DNA from: CAG-791 sp045113775
GTDB taxonomy: Bacteria > Bacillota > Clostridia > Lachnospirales > Lachnospiraceae
Reading direction: 5' to 3'
NCBI GenBank assembly: GCA_045113775.1
Contig: JBGUJH010000059.1
Location: forward strand, 1 to 30,756
Length of the DNA: 30,756 nucleotides
Positions 23,648 through 30,756 of the stretch are shown here, piece by piece. The notes beneath the pieces were generated by a model. It had not been told where the DNA came from, searched no databases, and was given only the letters and a program-made list of their open reading frames with translations. Numbering within the stretch: the stretch's first letter is position 1; each line of letters begins with the position of its first letter. Made by a program: the position numbers and the translations under genes.

Positions 23648-24292
23648 ATGAATACTATTATCACGATCGGAAGACAGTACGGTTCAGGCGGACGGGAAGT
23701 CGGACAGAAATTGGCTGCACACTATGGCATCAAGTTTTATGACAACGAGCTGCTCACCAAGGTGGTGAAGGAAAGCGGATTCTGCCCTGAGATCGTTGAG
23801 CAGCAGGATGAACGTCCCACCAATTCCTTCCTTTATAACCTTGTCATGGACACTTATTCTTTCGGCTTCAGCGGTTCGGCATTTTCCGACATGCCGATCA
23901 GCCAGAAAGTTTTCCTGGCGCAATACGACACGATCAAGAAGATCGCCAAGGAAGAAGGCGCCTGCGTGATCATTGGCCGCTGTGCGGACTGCGCGCTGCA
24001 GGATTTTCCTAATGTCATTAATGTATTCCTGCACGCAAGTGAAGAATTCCGGATGACAAGAGCAGCCACATACCCGGATGTTCCTGCGGAAGAAAAGTCA
24101 AATCCCGACAAGCTCAGGGATTTTATCCTGCGCAAGGACAAGCAGAGACAGAGCTATTACAATTATTACTCCATGAAGAAATGGGGCAGGGCGGATACCT
24201 ACAATTTGTCCCTTGACGTCGGCCTTCTCGGCGTAGACGGAACGGTCAAGCTCCTGTCGCAGGTCATTGAGGACTTTGAAAACAAATCCTGA
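23648..24292 (+). CDS. Cytidylate kinase-like family protein
   Basis: A P-loop nucleoside-kinase-like protein of 214 residues (the 'cytidylate kinase-like' family common in Clostridia). The N-terminal nucleotide-binding loop is TIGRQYGSGGREVG, followed by FYDNELL. A central strand CVIIGRCADCAL and a lid-like stretch, RDFILRKDKQRQSYYNYYS, fit the family. It is distinct from canonical Cmk, and the substrate is not established. ATG 23648 has an AAGGAGG site; an in-frame ATG at 23597 lies upstream of it. It is a single-gene unit with its own promoter and terminator. Confidence 0.85.
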   Translation: MNTIITIGRQYGSGGREVGQKLAAHYGIKFYDNELLTKVVKESGFCPEIVEQQDERPTNSFLYNLVMDTYSFGFSGSAFSDMPISQKVFLAQYDTIKKIAKEEGACVIIGRCADCALQDFPNVINVFLHASEEFRMTRAATYPDVPAEEKSNPDKLRDFILRKDKQRQSYYNYYSMKKWGRADTYNLSLDVGLLGVDGTVKLLSQVIEDFENKS

Positions 24293-24325
24293 TCAGTAAC
24301 CGCCTTATTTGCCGTAATCTGCATC

Positions 24326-24363
24326 AAACCGGGGATTCGAACAGAAATCCCCGGTTTTTCTTT
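24326..24363 (+). terminator. Intrinsic terminator after the cytidylate-kinase-like gene
   Basis: A 12-bp perfect stem (AAACCGGGGATT with AATCCCCGGTTT), an 8-nt loop, and a run of TTTTTCTTT. Confidence 0.93.
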
Positions 24364-24412
24364 AGCTCAGTGGAAACATCCTGCCTCTAAAGTCAGCAGG
24401 TTCGTAAGAAAC
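24361..24412 (+). other. tRNA-like fragment, non-functional
   Basis: TAGCTCAGTGG resembles a tRNA D-arm. It is followed by CATCC, CCTGC-N11-GCAGG resembling a distorted anticodon arm with TCTAA inside, and GGTTCG resembling a T-loop start. The D-stem partner, T-stem and acceptor pairing are missing. It may be a decayed remnant of a tRNA such as Arg-TCT, or chance. Together with the terminator, this is the main content of the 24293-24521 gap. Confidence 0.25.
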
Positions 24413-24439
24413 ACTGTATATTTACGTTTACTAATATTG

Positions 24440-24445
24440 TATAAT
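24440..24445 (+). promoter_or_regulatory. Possible -10 box upstream of the small acidic protein gene
   Basis: A perfect TATAAT about 80 bp upstream of the start codon. No clear -35 box is visible at standard spacing. Confidence 0.4.
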
Positions 24446-24521
24446 GGTAATAACCCGTAATGGAGTAAAAGACTTTATAATGTTGTTTTTAAATCTATTT
24501 AGAAGATTTTAAGGAGAAAAA

Positions 24522-24803
24522 ATGGACAAAAGACTTAAAGCAGCTATGGCCGGACTGGCTTTCGTAGCCGGATGTGAGATCGGAATAGCATTGCAGCTCG
24601 TCAAAATGATACATAATTATACCGTCAAGGAAGCTGCGAGCAAGGAGCCGATAGAAGAAATAATAAAAGAAGCAGAGATTCCTGCCGACCCGGAAACAGA
24701 TGCTGAGGTCGCTGACGCCGAACCTGCAGAGACTGACGAGAACGAAGATACTGACGCAAATCCTTCAGACATCGAGGACGCACAGGCCGCTTTCGCAAAT
24801 TAG
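24522..24803 (+). CDS. Small protein with N-terminal hydrophobic segment and acidic tail
   Basis: Not recognised. The 93 residues start with MDKRLK and a hydrophobic stretch (about 7-30). VAGC at residues 15-18 fits a lipobox, but hydrophobic residues continue after the cysteine (EIGIALQLVKMI), so a transmembrane anchor is equally likely. Residues 38-93 are strongly acidic, rich in Glu, Asp, Ala and Pro, and probably disordered. ATG 24522 has an AAGGAG site 7 nt upstream, and codon use resembles its neighbours, so the gene is credible. It lies between a terminator and the DegV gene, 55 bp from the latter. Confidence 0.7.
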   Translation: MDKRLKAAMAGLAFVAGCEIGIALQLVKMIHNYTVKEAASKEPIEEIIKEAEIPADPETDAEVADAEPAETDENEDTDANPSDIEDAQAAFAN

Positions 24804-24858
24804 TTTTTAAATTAAACTGTCAACTGACGATACATGTTCAATCGATAGGAGGGATTCT

Positions 24859-25692
24859 ATGGCATTTAGAATAATAGCCGACTCCAGCTGCGACATTTTC
24901 GACATCGACAACAAACCCGCTAATCTGTATTTTAATACTGTCCCGTTCGTGATCACTGTGGATGGTAAGGACTTTGTGGACAACGAGAATTTGGATGTGA
25001 ATGAGCTGGTCGAAGCAATGGCCGCCAGCAAGGGGAGCCATACTTCCTGTCCTTCACCGGCTGACTGGATCAGGGAGTTCGGTGAAGAAGGGGATGTATT
25101 TGCCATCACTATTTCCTCCAACCTCTCAGGCAGCTATAACAGCGCCTGTACAGCTAAGGAAATGGTATTGGAGAACAATCCGGACAGAAATATCGAGATC
25201 CTGGATTCCCGCGGAACAGGTCCCAGTCTTTCCATGGCTATCGATAAGCTCCAGGCGCTGATCGCAGCAGGCCTTAGTTTTAACGAGGTCAAGACGGAGA
25301 TCCACAAATTTATGGCGGATCATAAGCTTATCTTTGCCCTTTCTTCATATCACAATCTGGTCAATAACGGCAGGATGCCCAAAATCGCCGGCATAGTTCT
25401 GGGACATCTGGGGCTCTGGGGCGTCGGTATCGCAAGTGAGGAAGGAACGATCAAGATGAAGAAGGTCGCTAAGGGAGGCCGCAGAGCGCTGCAGGTCATT
25501 CTTAATGACTTTAAAGAGCGCGTTGCCGACAAAGAAAGCATCGTTATTTCACATTGCCAGAACGAGCTGTTCGCGCACAATCTGATGAAAGCGGTCGAGA
25601 CAGAATATCCGGGCAAGATCGTTAAGATCATTCCGACCAGGGGACTCTGCAGTTATTATGCTGAGAAAGGCGGTATCATTGTCGGTTTTTGA
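24859..25692 (+). CDS. DegV family fatty-acid-binding protein
   Basis: A FakB/DegV-type protein of 277 residues. It starts with the family motif IIADSSCDI, and has SHTSCPSPADW, where the Thr-Ser pair would contact the lipid head group, then ITISSNLSGSYNSA and LDSRGTG. DegV/FakB proteins bind fatty acids and can present them to the FakA kinase; no fakA lies here. It differs from some paralogues in its C-terminal region (GLCSYYAEKGGIIVGF). ATG 24859 follows AGGAGGG. Confidence 0.93.
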   Translation: MAFRIIADSSCDIFDIDNKPANLYFNTVPFVITVDGKDFVDNENLDVNELVEAMAASKGSHTSCPSPADWIREFGEEGDVFAITISSNLSGSYNSACTAKEMVLENNPDRNIEILDSRGTGPSLSMAIDKLQALIAAGLSFNEVKTEIHKFMADHKLIFALSSYHNLVNNGRMPKIAGIVLGHLGLWGVGIASEEGTIKMKKVAKGGRRALQVILNDFKERVADKESIVISHCQNELFAHNLMKAVETEYPGKIVKIIPTRGLCSYYAEKGGIIVGF

Positions 25693-25729
25693 TCAGATTC
25701 TTTTGGCACGATCAAATCATTCCAAATAT

Positions 25730-25770
25730 AAAAACAGTCTCATCCGTATGGATGGGGCTGTTTTTCTTTT
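25730..25770 (+). terminator. Intrinsic terminator after degV
   Basis: A 16-bp stem with two G-T pairs (AAAACAG...CATCC with GGATG...CTGTTTT) around a GTAT loop, followed by TTTTTCTTTT. The A-rich left arm means it could also work weakly on the other strand. Confidence 0.93.
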
Positions 25771-25853
25771 GTTTTATACTTACAAATGCCTGGCGGAGCA
25801 GTAGTTTTATTATATCTATTACGCCGCTAAATATGGATTTAACGTCGTAACTA

Positions 25854-25862
25854 TGCTATAAT
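25854..25862 (+). promoter_or_regulatory. Extended -10 promoter for the tyrosine recombinase gene
   Basis: TGCTATAAT: a perfect -10 (25857-25862) with the TGn extension. The -35 region is poor, as is usual for extended -10 promoters. The leader to the ATG is about 65 nt. Confidence 0.6.
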
Positions 25863-25934
25863 ATGCCGTGGAACAGGCTTTTGACCGTTCCTTCCGCACA
25901 TTGTTACAATCATTACAAAACAAGGAGCTCTCCT

Positions 25935-27014
25935 ATGGAAGTCTACCGCGATGAAAAAAATACGCGCACTCTCGAAAAAATAAACGACCTTACTGTCGAT
26001 CTTCCCATGTTCGTCCGCAGATTTGCAAATGAATACCTTGTCACCAAGAACAAGGCGCCCCGCACAGTCCTGGGCTACGTAGGCGACATAAAGGTCTTCT
26101 TTGAATACCTGGAAAAGACCCTCGGTATCCCTGTCATGCAGATCTCTGTCAAGACACTCGGATCTCTCACCGCTGACGACATACAGGATTATCTCATGTA
26201 TCTGATGCGCTACAACAGAACTGATCCGAACAACAACAAGGTTATCAAAGAATCCAACCAGGCTCCTGCCAGAGCGAGAAAGCTGTCCTCCCTGCGCGCG
26301 CTTTACCGCTATTTGATCGCGCACAATCATTTAGAGAAAAATGTCGCAGAGCTCGTGGATATGCCCAAGATCGAGGAAAAAGCGATCACATACCTTGAAA
26401 AGGAAGAAGTCAGAGAAGTTCTTCACGGCGCTGAGACCGGCGATTCTTTGACAAAGACACAGTTCAAATTTGCCAAAGGACAGCAGCTGCGCGATGTGGC
26501 GATCCTCACTCTCCTTCTTCACACCGGGATCCGCGTCAGCGAAATGGTCGGTATTGATCTGCAGGACATCGACTGGAATGAAAAGCGGATCAAGATCTAT
26601 CGCAAAGGGCGAAAGGAACAATATGTATATTTCAATGAACCTGTGCGCGAGGCATTGGAGGATTATATCCAAAACGAACGCAAGGTCTCTTCCGATGATA
26701 TGAACGCGCTGTTCATCTCCAGAAAAGGTCAGCGCATCTCTGTTCGCGCCGTTGAGCGTCTGGTCAAAAAATACACGGCCTCGGCAGTTCCCATGAAACG
26801 GATCACGCCTCATAAGCTCAGAAGCACCTTTGCCACCAACCTCTATGAAGAGACCGGCGACATCTATGTGACGTCGGATGCTCTTGGCCACTCGAGCCTG
26901 GAGACTGTCAAAAAGTACACGAATCTCCACGACGAGAGGCGCAGAAAGGCCGCAGAAGCCATTGAAAAGGCCTATTATAAAGATGATAAACGAGGCAGCG
27001 GAAATCCCTCCTGA
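25935..27014 (+). CDS. XerC/XerD-like tyrosine recombinase
   Basis: The N-terminal SAM-like core-binding domain covers about residues 22-135 (FVRRFANEYLVTKNKAPRT...YVGDIKVFFEYL). The catalytic domain has a complete active set: R200 (HTGIRVSE), a lysine in RKGRK (224 or 227), H293 and R296 (TPHKLRSTFAT), H319 (LGHSS) and Y328 (KKYTN). At 359 residues it is longer than canonical XerC/D (about 300), with an extended N-terminal region (residues 1-22) and a lengthened loop near 95-110. ATG 25935 has AAGGAG. No phage genes, excisionase or att-like repeats surround it, so a chromosomal housekeeping recombinase is more likely than an integrase. It ends 24 bp from the convergent GGT-like gene. Confidence 0.9.
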   Translation: MEVYRDEKNTRTLEKINDLTVDLPMFVRRFANEYLVTKNKAPRTVLGYVGDIKVFFEYLEKTLGIPVMQISVKTLGSLTADDIQDYLMYLMRYNRTDPNNNKVIKESNQAPARARKLSSLRALYRYLIAHNHLEKNVAELVDMPKIEEKAITYLEKEEVREVLHGAETGDSLTKTQFKFAKGQQLRDVAILTLLLHTGIRVSEMVGIDLQDIDWNEKRIKIYRKGRKEQYVYFNEPVREALEDYIQNERKVSSDDMNALFISRKGQRISVRAVERLVKKYTASAVPMKRITPHKLRSTFATNLYEETGDIYVTSDALGHSSLETVKKYTNLHDERRRKAAEAIEKAYYKDDKRGSGNPS

Positions 27015-27038
27015 GAGCCACTGAAAGGGAAATTCGGG

Positions 27039-28667
27039 CTAATAACAGGCAATATTACTGTCTGTTCTCGACTCTGTACCGCCCACCAGGACACCGTTTT
27101 CCATGCGCAGTATGATCTGTCCTCTGCCGAAAGATGACGTGTTGAGATCGACCCTTACATCGTGTCCCATTCGCTGCAGCGCCCTGGCAGTCCCGGCGTC
27201 AAAGCCGCTCTCGACTATGACACTGCCGTCCCTTAACCACCTCCATCGAGGCGCATCGAGAGCCTGCTGGGGATCCATGTGAAAATCGATCATGTTCATA
27301 ACGACCTGCACATGTCCCTGGGGCTGCATATAACCGCCCATGACACCGAAAGGTCCCACAGGAAGCCCGTCCTTCATCAGAAATCCGGGAATGATCGTGT
27401 GATAAGTCCTCTTACCGGGCATCAGGCAATTGATGTCTTGAGGGTCCAGGGAGAAATCAGCCCCTCTGTTCTGCAGAGAGATCCCGGTCCCGTCCACAAC
27501 GATACCGGACCCGAACCCCATATAGTTGGACTGAATATAGGAGACCATATTTCCCTCGCTGTCAGCGCAGCACAGATACACCGTGCCGCCGCGCGGGGGA
27601 ATTCTGTGTGTCCAGATCCTTGCCCTGTCTGTCATCTCCATAGCTCTCATTGCGCCGTATTCAGGCGTCAGGAGTGAATGATAGTCAATCACCATTCTGG
27701 CCGGATCGGTGACATAGTGAAGGGAATCCGAAAAAGCCATTTTGACCGCTTCGATCTGCCTGTGACATGTCTCGGGAATATCTCTGGAAGAAAATTTGAA
27801 TTCCTTGAGGATATTGAGAGCCATAAGCGCAGTGATCCCCTGTCCGTTGGGCGGGATCTCGCAGACGTCGTAGCCCCTGTAATTTATACTGACCGGATTG
27901 ACCCAGACTGCTTTGTGAACTGCCAGGTCTTCATAGCGCAGAAATCCGCCGTATTTTCTGCTCTCTGCATCGATCTTCCCGGCCAGTTCACCTGTATAAA
28001 AGGCATCCGCGTCAGTTTCACCGATCAGCTTCAGAGACCGGGCATGGTCTGGAAGCATTACCATTTCTCCGGCATTATACGGCCTTCCAAGGGGTGCAAA
28101 AGTCTTGAACCATGCATCGAAGCACTCCCCGTTAAACTCCTCTCTATAAGCCTCAAAACAGTTTTTCCAGGTCTGTGACAGATAAGGTGCACAGGGATAT
28201 CCCTCCTGCGCGTAACGCACAGCAGGAGCAAGCGCCTCGGATAAAGACAGATTTCCGAACCGTTTGCTGATCTCCGCCCAAGCCTTGGGAGCTCCGGGAA
28301 CTGTGACAGGCGTCCAGCCCCGCCGGGGCATTCTGCCTGCTGCATCTTTTTTCTCATCCATGATCTTATCGATGGAGGCAAGCATCGGAGCGCGTCCGCT
28401 GGAATTGAGTCCAAACAGTTCTGCGTTCTTTTCGGACCAGATCAGAGCAAAGGCGTCTGAGCCGATTCCATTCGCTGTAGGCTCCACAACGGTAAGCGCT
28501 GCGGCAGCTGCAACCGCCGCGTCCATCGCGTTTCCGCCCTTTTGGAGGATCTCCAGCCCGGCAGCAGCTGCCAAAGGGCTTGAGCAGTTTACCATCCCGT
28601 TCCTTGCATAAACAGGATATCTCTTAGAAGTATATTTCTGATACAGGGGATCAAAGCCAAGTTTCAT
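27039..28667 (-). CDS. Gamma-glutamyltransferase-like Ntn hydrolase (YwrD-like)
   Basis: An Ntn-hydrolase precursor with the GGT fold, closest to Bacillus YwrD in my recollection. It lacks a secretion signal and is probably cytoplasmic. Motifs are GMVNCSSPLAAAAGLEIL, GGNAMDAAVAA, VEPTANGIGSDAFAL, and NSSGRAP with the Arg that binds the substrate carboxylate. The predicted self-cleavage site and nucleophile is the Thr in RGGTVYLCCAD (residue 362 from this start). YMGFGSG and GGYMQPQGHVQ support the family. The start at 28667 is preferred because GGAG lies 6 nt upstream; ATG 28679 is the alternative. It is the last gene of a three-gene minus-strand unit. Confidence 0.88.
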   Translation of the reverse strand: MKLGFDPLYQKYTSKRYPVYARNGMVNCSSPLAAAAGLEILQKGGNAMDAAVAAAAALTVVEPTANGIGSDAFALIWSEKNAELFGLNSSGRAPMLASIDKIMDEKKDAAGRMPRRGWTPVTVPGAPKAWAEISKRFGNLSLSEALAPAVRYAQEGYPCAPYLSQTWKNCFEAYREEFNGECFDAWFKTFAPLGRPYNAGEMVMLPDHARSLKLIGETDADAFYTGELAGKIDAESRKYGGFLRYEDLAVHKAVWVNPVSINYRGYDVCEIPPNGQGITALMALNILKEFKFSSRDIPETCHRQIEAVKMAFSDSLHYVTDPARMVIDYHSLLTPEYGAMRAMEMTDRARIWTHRIPPRGGTVYLCCADSEGNMVSYIQSNYMGFGSGIVVDGTGISLQNRGADFSLDPQDINCLMPGKRTYHTIIPGFLMKDGLPVGPFGVMGGYMQPQGHVQVVMNMIDFHMDPQQALDAPRWRWLRDGSVIVESGFDAGTARALQRMGHDVRVDLNTSSFGRGQIILRMENGVLVGGTESRTDSNIACY

Positions 28668-28714
28668 ACTCTTCTCCATGCCTGTGCGGCCTGCACATAA
28701 TATCGCTGACTTTG

Positions 28715-29473
28715 TCAGCTCTCAAAAAACTCAATGATCGTATGGATCGTCAGGTCCATGATCTTAGGGTCTGTAAAACGATGGTCTCCGTTTGTCATCG
28801 GCACAAATTCGATGACGTTCTGATCAGCAAATTCAGCGGACTTTTCGAATGGAATGATCTCGTCCTTAGTTCCGTGTATGATCAGGATATCATCGGCATA
28901 ATCCATATAATCGTATCCCGTGATATCTGCCGCCTTCAGCTCCTCCAAGAACGGCTTACCGATCTTGATCTTTCTGTCAAAGCCCGCCAGTACAGTCTTG
29001 CCTTTCAATATTTTGTCATATTCATCCTTTGGAATGATGCGGTGGATCATGGAGTCATAGATCGTTATGGCAGGACAGCGTATTGCAAGCTTGCGGAAAG
29101 GATTATTTCTGTGCTCAGCGATATATTTGAGGAAGAGATAACCGCCGAAACTGGTCGCGTAACCGTAGATCTCGTCTGTATGGAACTCCCTCTTTACATA
29201 TTCGATCACCGTCGTCAGGTAAGTATCACATTCGCCCAGAAGAAGATTTTTGCGGGCGTCATCGCCGTGACAGGGCCAGTTAAAGGTCACAACACAAAAC
29301 TCCTTATGTTTGGATATGAGCTTACCCGCGAATTTTTCAGCCGCTTTGTTGTCTTTGTGGCCTCCGAATCCGTGGCCGAAGATCACCGCTTTCTTTATAT
29401 TATGCACATCGCTGCAGTACAGCTTGCACCGGATGCTGTATCCCGATTCATTAATATCAAAATATTTCTGCAT
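28715..29473 (-). CDS. Alpha/beta hydrolase
   Basis: A 252-residue alpha/beta hydrolase with an oxyanion-hole motif, FGHGFGGHK (about 32-40). The likely catalytic triad is S108 in ATSFGG, D204 in HGTKDEI and H231 in GDHRF. No signal peptide is seen, so it should act in the cytoplasm. The substrate is unknown; esterase or acyl-hydrolase is the best generic guess. It lies 18 bp downstream of the lipoprotein gene and about 47 bp upstream of the GGT-like gene on the same strand. Confidence 0.88.
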   Translation of the reverse strand: MQKYFDINESGYSIRCKLYCSDVHNIKKAVIFGHGFGGHKDNKAAEKFAGKLISKHKEFCVVTFNWPCHGDDARKNLLLGECDTYLTTVIEYVKREFHTDEIYGYATSFGGYLFLKYIAEHRNNPFRKLAIRCPAITIYDSMIHRIIPKDEYDKILKGKTVLAGFDRKIKIGKPFLEELKAADITGYDYMDYADDILIIHGTKDEIIPFEKSAEFADQNVIEFVPMTNGDHRFTDPKIMDLTIHTIIEFFES

Positions 29474-29491
29474 TACTTTCTTCTCTTTCGT

Positions 29492-30412
29492 TTACTTATC
29501 CGTCTCAGCATCAGATTCCCCGTAAATACCATCCCGAAGCGTTTGGCCAAAGACGCTGAACGGAATAAATGCCCTTTCACGTGTGTGTATTATCTTATCT
29601 CCGTCTGAACGGGATTCAATCAGATCAAATTCGATCCCTGTCGGATCCAAAGCCCATCCAAAACTGCCGTCATCCCGGCATCCCTGTATCGCCGTCTCAA
29701 GCAGCTCAATAACAGTTTCTTTGTCCGGATCAGAATCCGTACGGATGCCGCTTTTCACCAGTCCATCCCAGATCATCGGCGCAAGCCCGCTCGTATCAGT
29801 CAAAATATCGTTGAGCGTGAGCACTCGCCCTGAAGCAGCATCGATCGTCCTCCCGTAAACTTCATAATAATCGGGCTCAAACCCCAAGTTTTTGCGGTGA
29901 ACAGACCTGAAATAACTCACGATCCCGGAATCTGACCTTTTCAGTTCAAATCCCGTAGCAGAGATTAATGATAACACATGGTCTGCATTACCATCTCTGT
30001 ACGCATTAAATCTCGTCTCGCCTTCGGTGATCTCATCAATTGCGCTCTGCCTGGCAAACTCATTATACTTCTTAAGGTCAGACCAGACCTTGGGATATTT
30101 TTCTTTTTCTGAATCATCCATGTCCGCCTGATCATATGAAGACTTCACTTCCCCTTGGGCCGTATCTATCTGATCAGACGCCAGTTCCAAGCTCTCAAGC
30201 GTGATTTCTACCGGAACCGCTTCAGAGGCAGGAACTGTGATTTCCTTGTATGGGAAGCTGCCAAGATCCTGTGTGGGCACCCAGGGATCCTGCAGTGTGA
30301 TATCTTTTTTCCATAAAGCAAGCACATCAGGCACCTCCGGCTGCTTCACATTTTGTCCGGAACAGCCATTGATCAACACTGTCAGTAATAATAATATAAG
30401 AAATCTTCTCAT
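29492..30412 (-). CDS. Predicted lipoprotein with DUF3298/RsiV-like C-terminal domain
   Basis: The signal peptide (MRRFLILLLLTVLINGC) ends in a lipobox with lipidation at C17. The mature part starts with a low-complexity stretch. Around residues 185-215, YYEVYGRTIDAASGRVLTLNDIL resembles the start of DUF3298-type domains found in RsiV-like anti-sigma factors and PdaC-type proteins; FGWALDPTGIEFDLIES and the C-terminal FIPFSVF fit the same domain. There is no sigma factor next to it, so an anti-sigma role is not supported. ATG 30412 has AAAAGGC upstream. First gene of the minus-strand operon. Confidence 0.82.
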   Translation of the reverse strand: MRRFLILLLLTVLINGCSGQNVKQPEVPDVLALWKKDITLQDPWVPTQDLGSFPYKEITVPASEAVPVEITLESLELASDQIDTAQGEVKSSYDQADMDDSEKEKYPKVWSDLKKYNEFARQSAIDEITEGETRFNAYRDGNADHVLSLISATGFELKRSDSGIVSYFRSVHRKNLGFEPDYYEVYGRTIDAASGRVLTLNDILTDTSGLAPMIWDGLVKSGIRTDSDPDKETVIELLETAIQGCRDDGSFGWALDPTGIEFDLIESRSDGDKIIHTRERAFIPFSVFGQTLRDGIYGESDAETDK

Positions 30413-30495
30413 GATTTTTGCCTTTTGATCATCATCGTTGAAACACGCCGCCTTAAGTCGGTGGCAGCAGCCTTCTGCAAGTTCCTGTTATTAGT

Positions 30496-30524
30496 ATTAT
30501 AGCCGACTGATCATCAGATGCCAA
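30496..30524 (-). promoter_or_regulatory. Strong sigma-A promoter for the minus-strand operon
   Basis: Read on the minus strand: TTGGCA (complement of 30519-30524), a 17-bp spacer, then TATAAT (complement of 30496-30501). This is 5/6 plus 6/6 of consensus. The leader of about 75 nt contains a possible small stem, GCTGCC with GGCGGC. Confidence 0.8.
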
Positions 30525-30569
30525 ATCACCTCTGAGACCAATATTTTTCATGTAAAACCCGAGAAAGTT

Positions 30570-30604
30570 CACAAAAAAGCTGTCAGCAAAATACTGACAG
30601 CTTT
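30570..30604 (-). terminator. Intrinsic terminator of the rRNA operon
   Basis: An 11-bp perfect stem (AAAGCTGTCAG / CTGACAGCTTT) with a 7-nt loop. On the minus strand it is followed by a run of T (complement of ACAAAAAA). It ends the rRNA transcript that enters from the right edge. Confidence 0.92.
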
Positions 30605-30654
30605 CACTTTATATTATTCAAAAATTAGTCTGTACCCTGAAAACTGAACACCGA

Positions 30655-30668
30655 AGAGCTTTCGCTCT
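30655..30668 (-). other. Small GNRA-loop hairpin in the 23S trailer
   Basis: On the minus strand: AGAGC-GAAA-GCTCT, a 5-bp stem with a GAAA tetraloop, between the 23S 3' end and the terminator. It is probably part of the processed trailer RNA. Confidence 0.5.
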
Positions 30669-30679
30669 CACCAAGAACT

Positions 30680-30756
30680 TAAGGATAAGCTTCCGACCTA
30701 TTAGTACGTGTCAGCTGAATGCGTTGCCGCACTTACACCTCACGCCTATCTACCTT
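30680..30756 (-). rRNA. 23S ribosomal RNA, 3' end (partial)
   Basis: The reverse complement reads AGGTAGATAGGCGTGAGG, then AAGTGCGGCAACGCATTCAGC, then ACACGTACTAATAGGTCGG. This is the conserved extreme 3' end of bacterial 23S rRNA. The gene runs off the right edge of the window. The mature end is placed near 30680, give or take about 5 nt. No 5S gene lies between this end and the terminator at 30570-30604. Confidence 0.9.

Noticed and set aside
24326..24363. TTCGAA in the terminator loop as a tRNA T-arm
   Set aside because: The stem and T-run are a standard terminator; the T-arm stem cannot form in either direction.
26331..26930. Open frame of 199 codons on the minus strand
   Set aside because: It is antisense to the tyrosine recombinase, whose full catalytic residue set confirms the plus strand.
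25935..27014. Tyrosine recombinase as a sign of a prophage or integrative element
   Set aside because: No phage, conjugation or excision genes, no tRNA target and no flanking direct repeats are seen. The neighbours are chromosomal genes with the same codon style.
28712..29608. Open frame of 298 codons on the plus strand
   Set aside because: It is antisense to the alpha/beta hydrolase and the lipoprotein end, both of which have family motifs and start signals.
1..30756. CRISPR arrays, toxin-antitoxin pairs, defence islands
   Set aside because: I saw no regularly spaced repeats and no recognisable defence, toxin or transposase genes on either strand.

Overview
The window looks like a chromosomal segment of a Gram-positive Clostridia member, most likely Lachnospiraceae. 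The reasons are the gene sets and their order (miaB-mutS-mutL-miaA followed by an aluminium-resistance-type PLP enzyme; radC/PBP2/rodA/mgsA; HlyD-like/YggS/SepF/LspA/RluD), SepF as division protein, MutL with the endonuclease motif used by MutH-less bacteria, and strong AGGAGG-type ribosome binding sites with several TTG starts. I assign no genus. Nearly all genes are housekeeping. There is no CRISPR array, prophage or insertion sequence.

Layout. (1) 239-18335, all on the plus strand with small gaps or overlaps: a degenerate isoamylase-like protein, a DUF5662-like protein, a possible nuclease with a C-terminal winged helix, miaB, mutS, mutL, miaA, the PLP enzyme, radC, a large class B PBP, a RodA-type glycosyltransferase, a methylglyoxal synthase-like protein and a D,D-carboxypeptidase lipoprotein. 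No convincing intrinsic terminator lies inside this run. (2) 18339-18912: a promoter, a 5' stem-loop, a small P-loop protein and a terminator. (3) 19033-23520: HlyD-like adaptor, yggS, sepF, terminator, lspA, rluD-type synthase. (4) 23548-25770: cytidylate-kinase-like protein, a small acidic membrane or lipoprotein, and a DegV protein, with clear terminators after the first and the last. (5) 25857-27014: a tyrosine recombinase with its own extended -10 promoter. (6) 30524-27039, minus strand: DUF3298-like lipoprotein, alpha/beta hydrolase and YwrD-like gamma-glutamyltransferase, behind a near-consensus promoter. (7) Right edge: the 3' end of a minus-strand 23S rRNA gene and a strong terminator, with no 5S gene between them.

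How the genes fit together. miaB and miaA act in series on tRNA A37, and MutS and MutL form the mismatch-repair pair. PBP2, RodA and the carboxypeptidase build and trim septal or peripheral peptidoglycan. SepF tethers FtsZ to the membrane, and LspA matures lipoproteins such as the two predicted here.

Most notable points. The isoamylase-like protein has lost the catalytic residues in all the GH13 signature regions. The MgsA homologue has Met where the catalytic Asp of the GGDQQ motif should be. Two independent conserved neighbourhoods are both missing shape and polarity genes: mreBCD and minCDE are absent between radC and mgsA, and ylmG/ylmH/divIVA are absent between sepF and lspA. Together these suggest, by inference, a coccoid or ovoid cell with a simplified division-site system.
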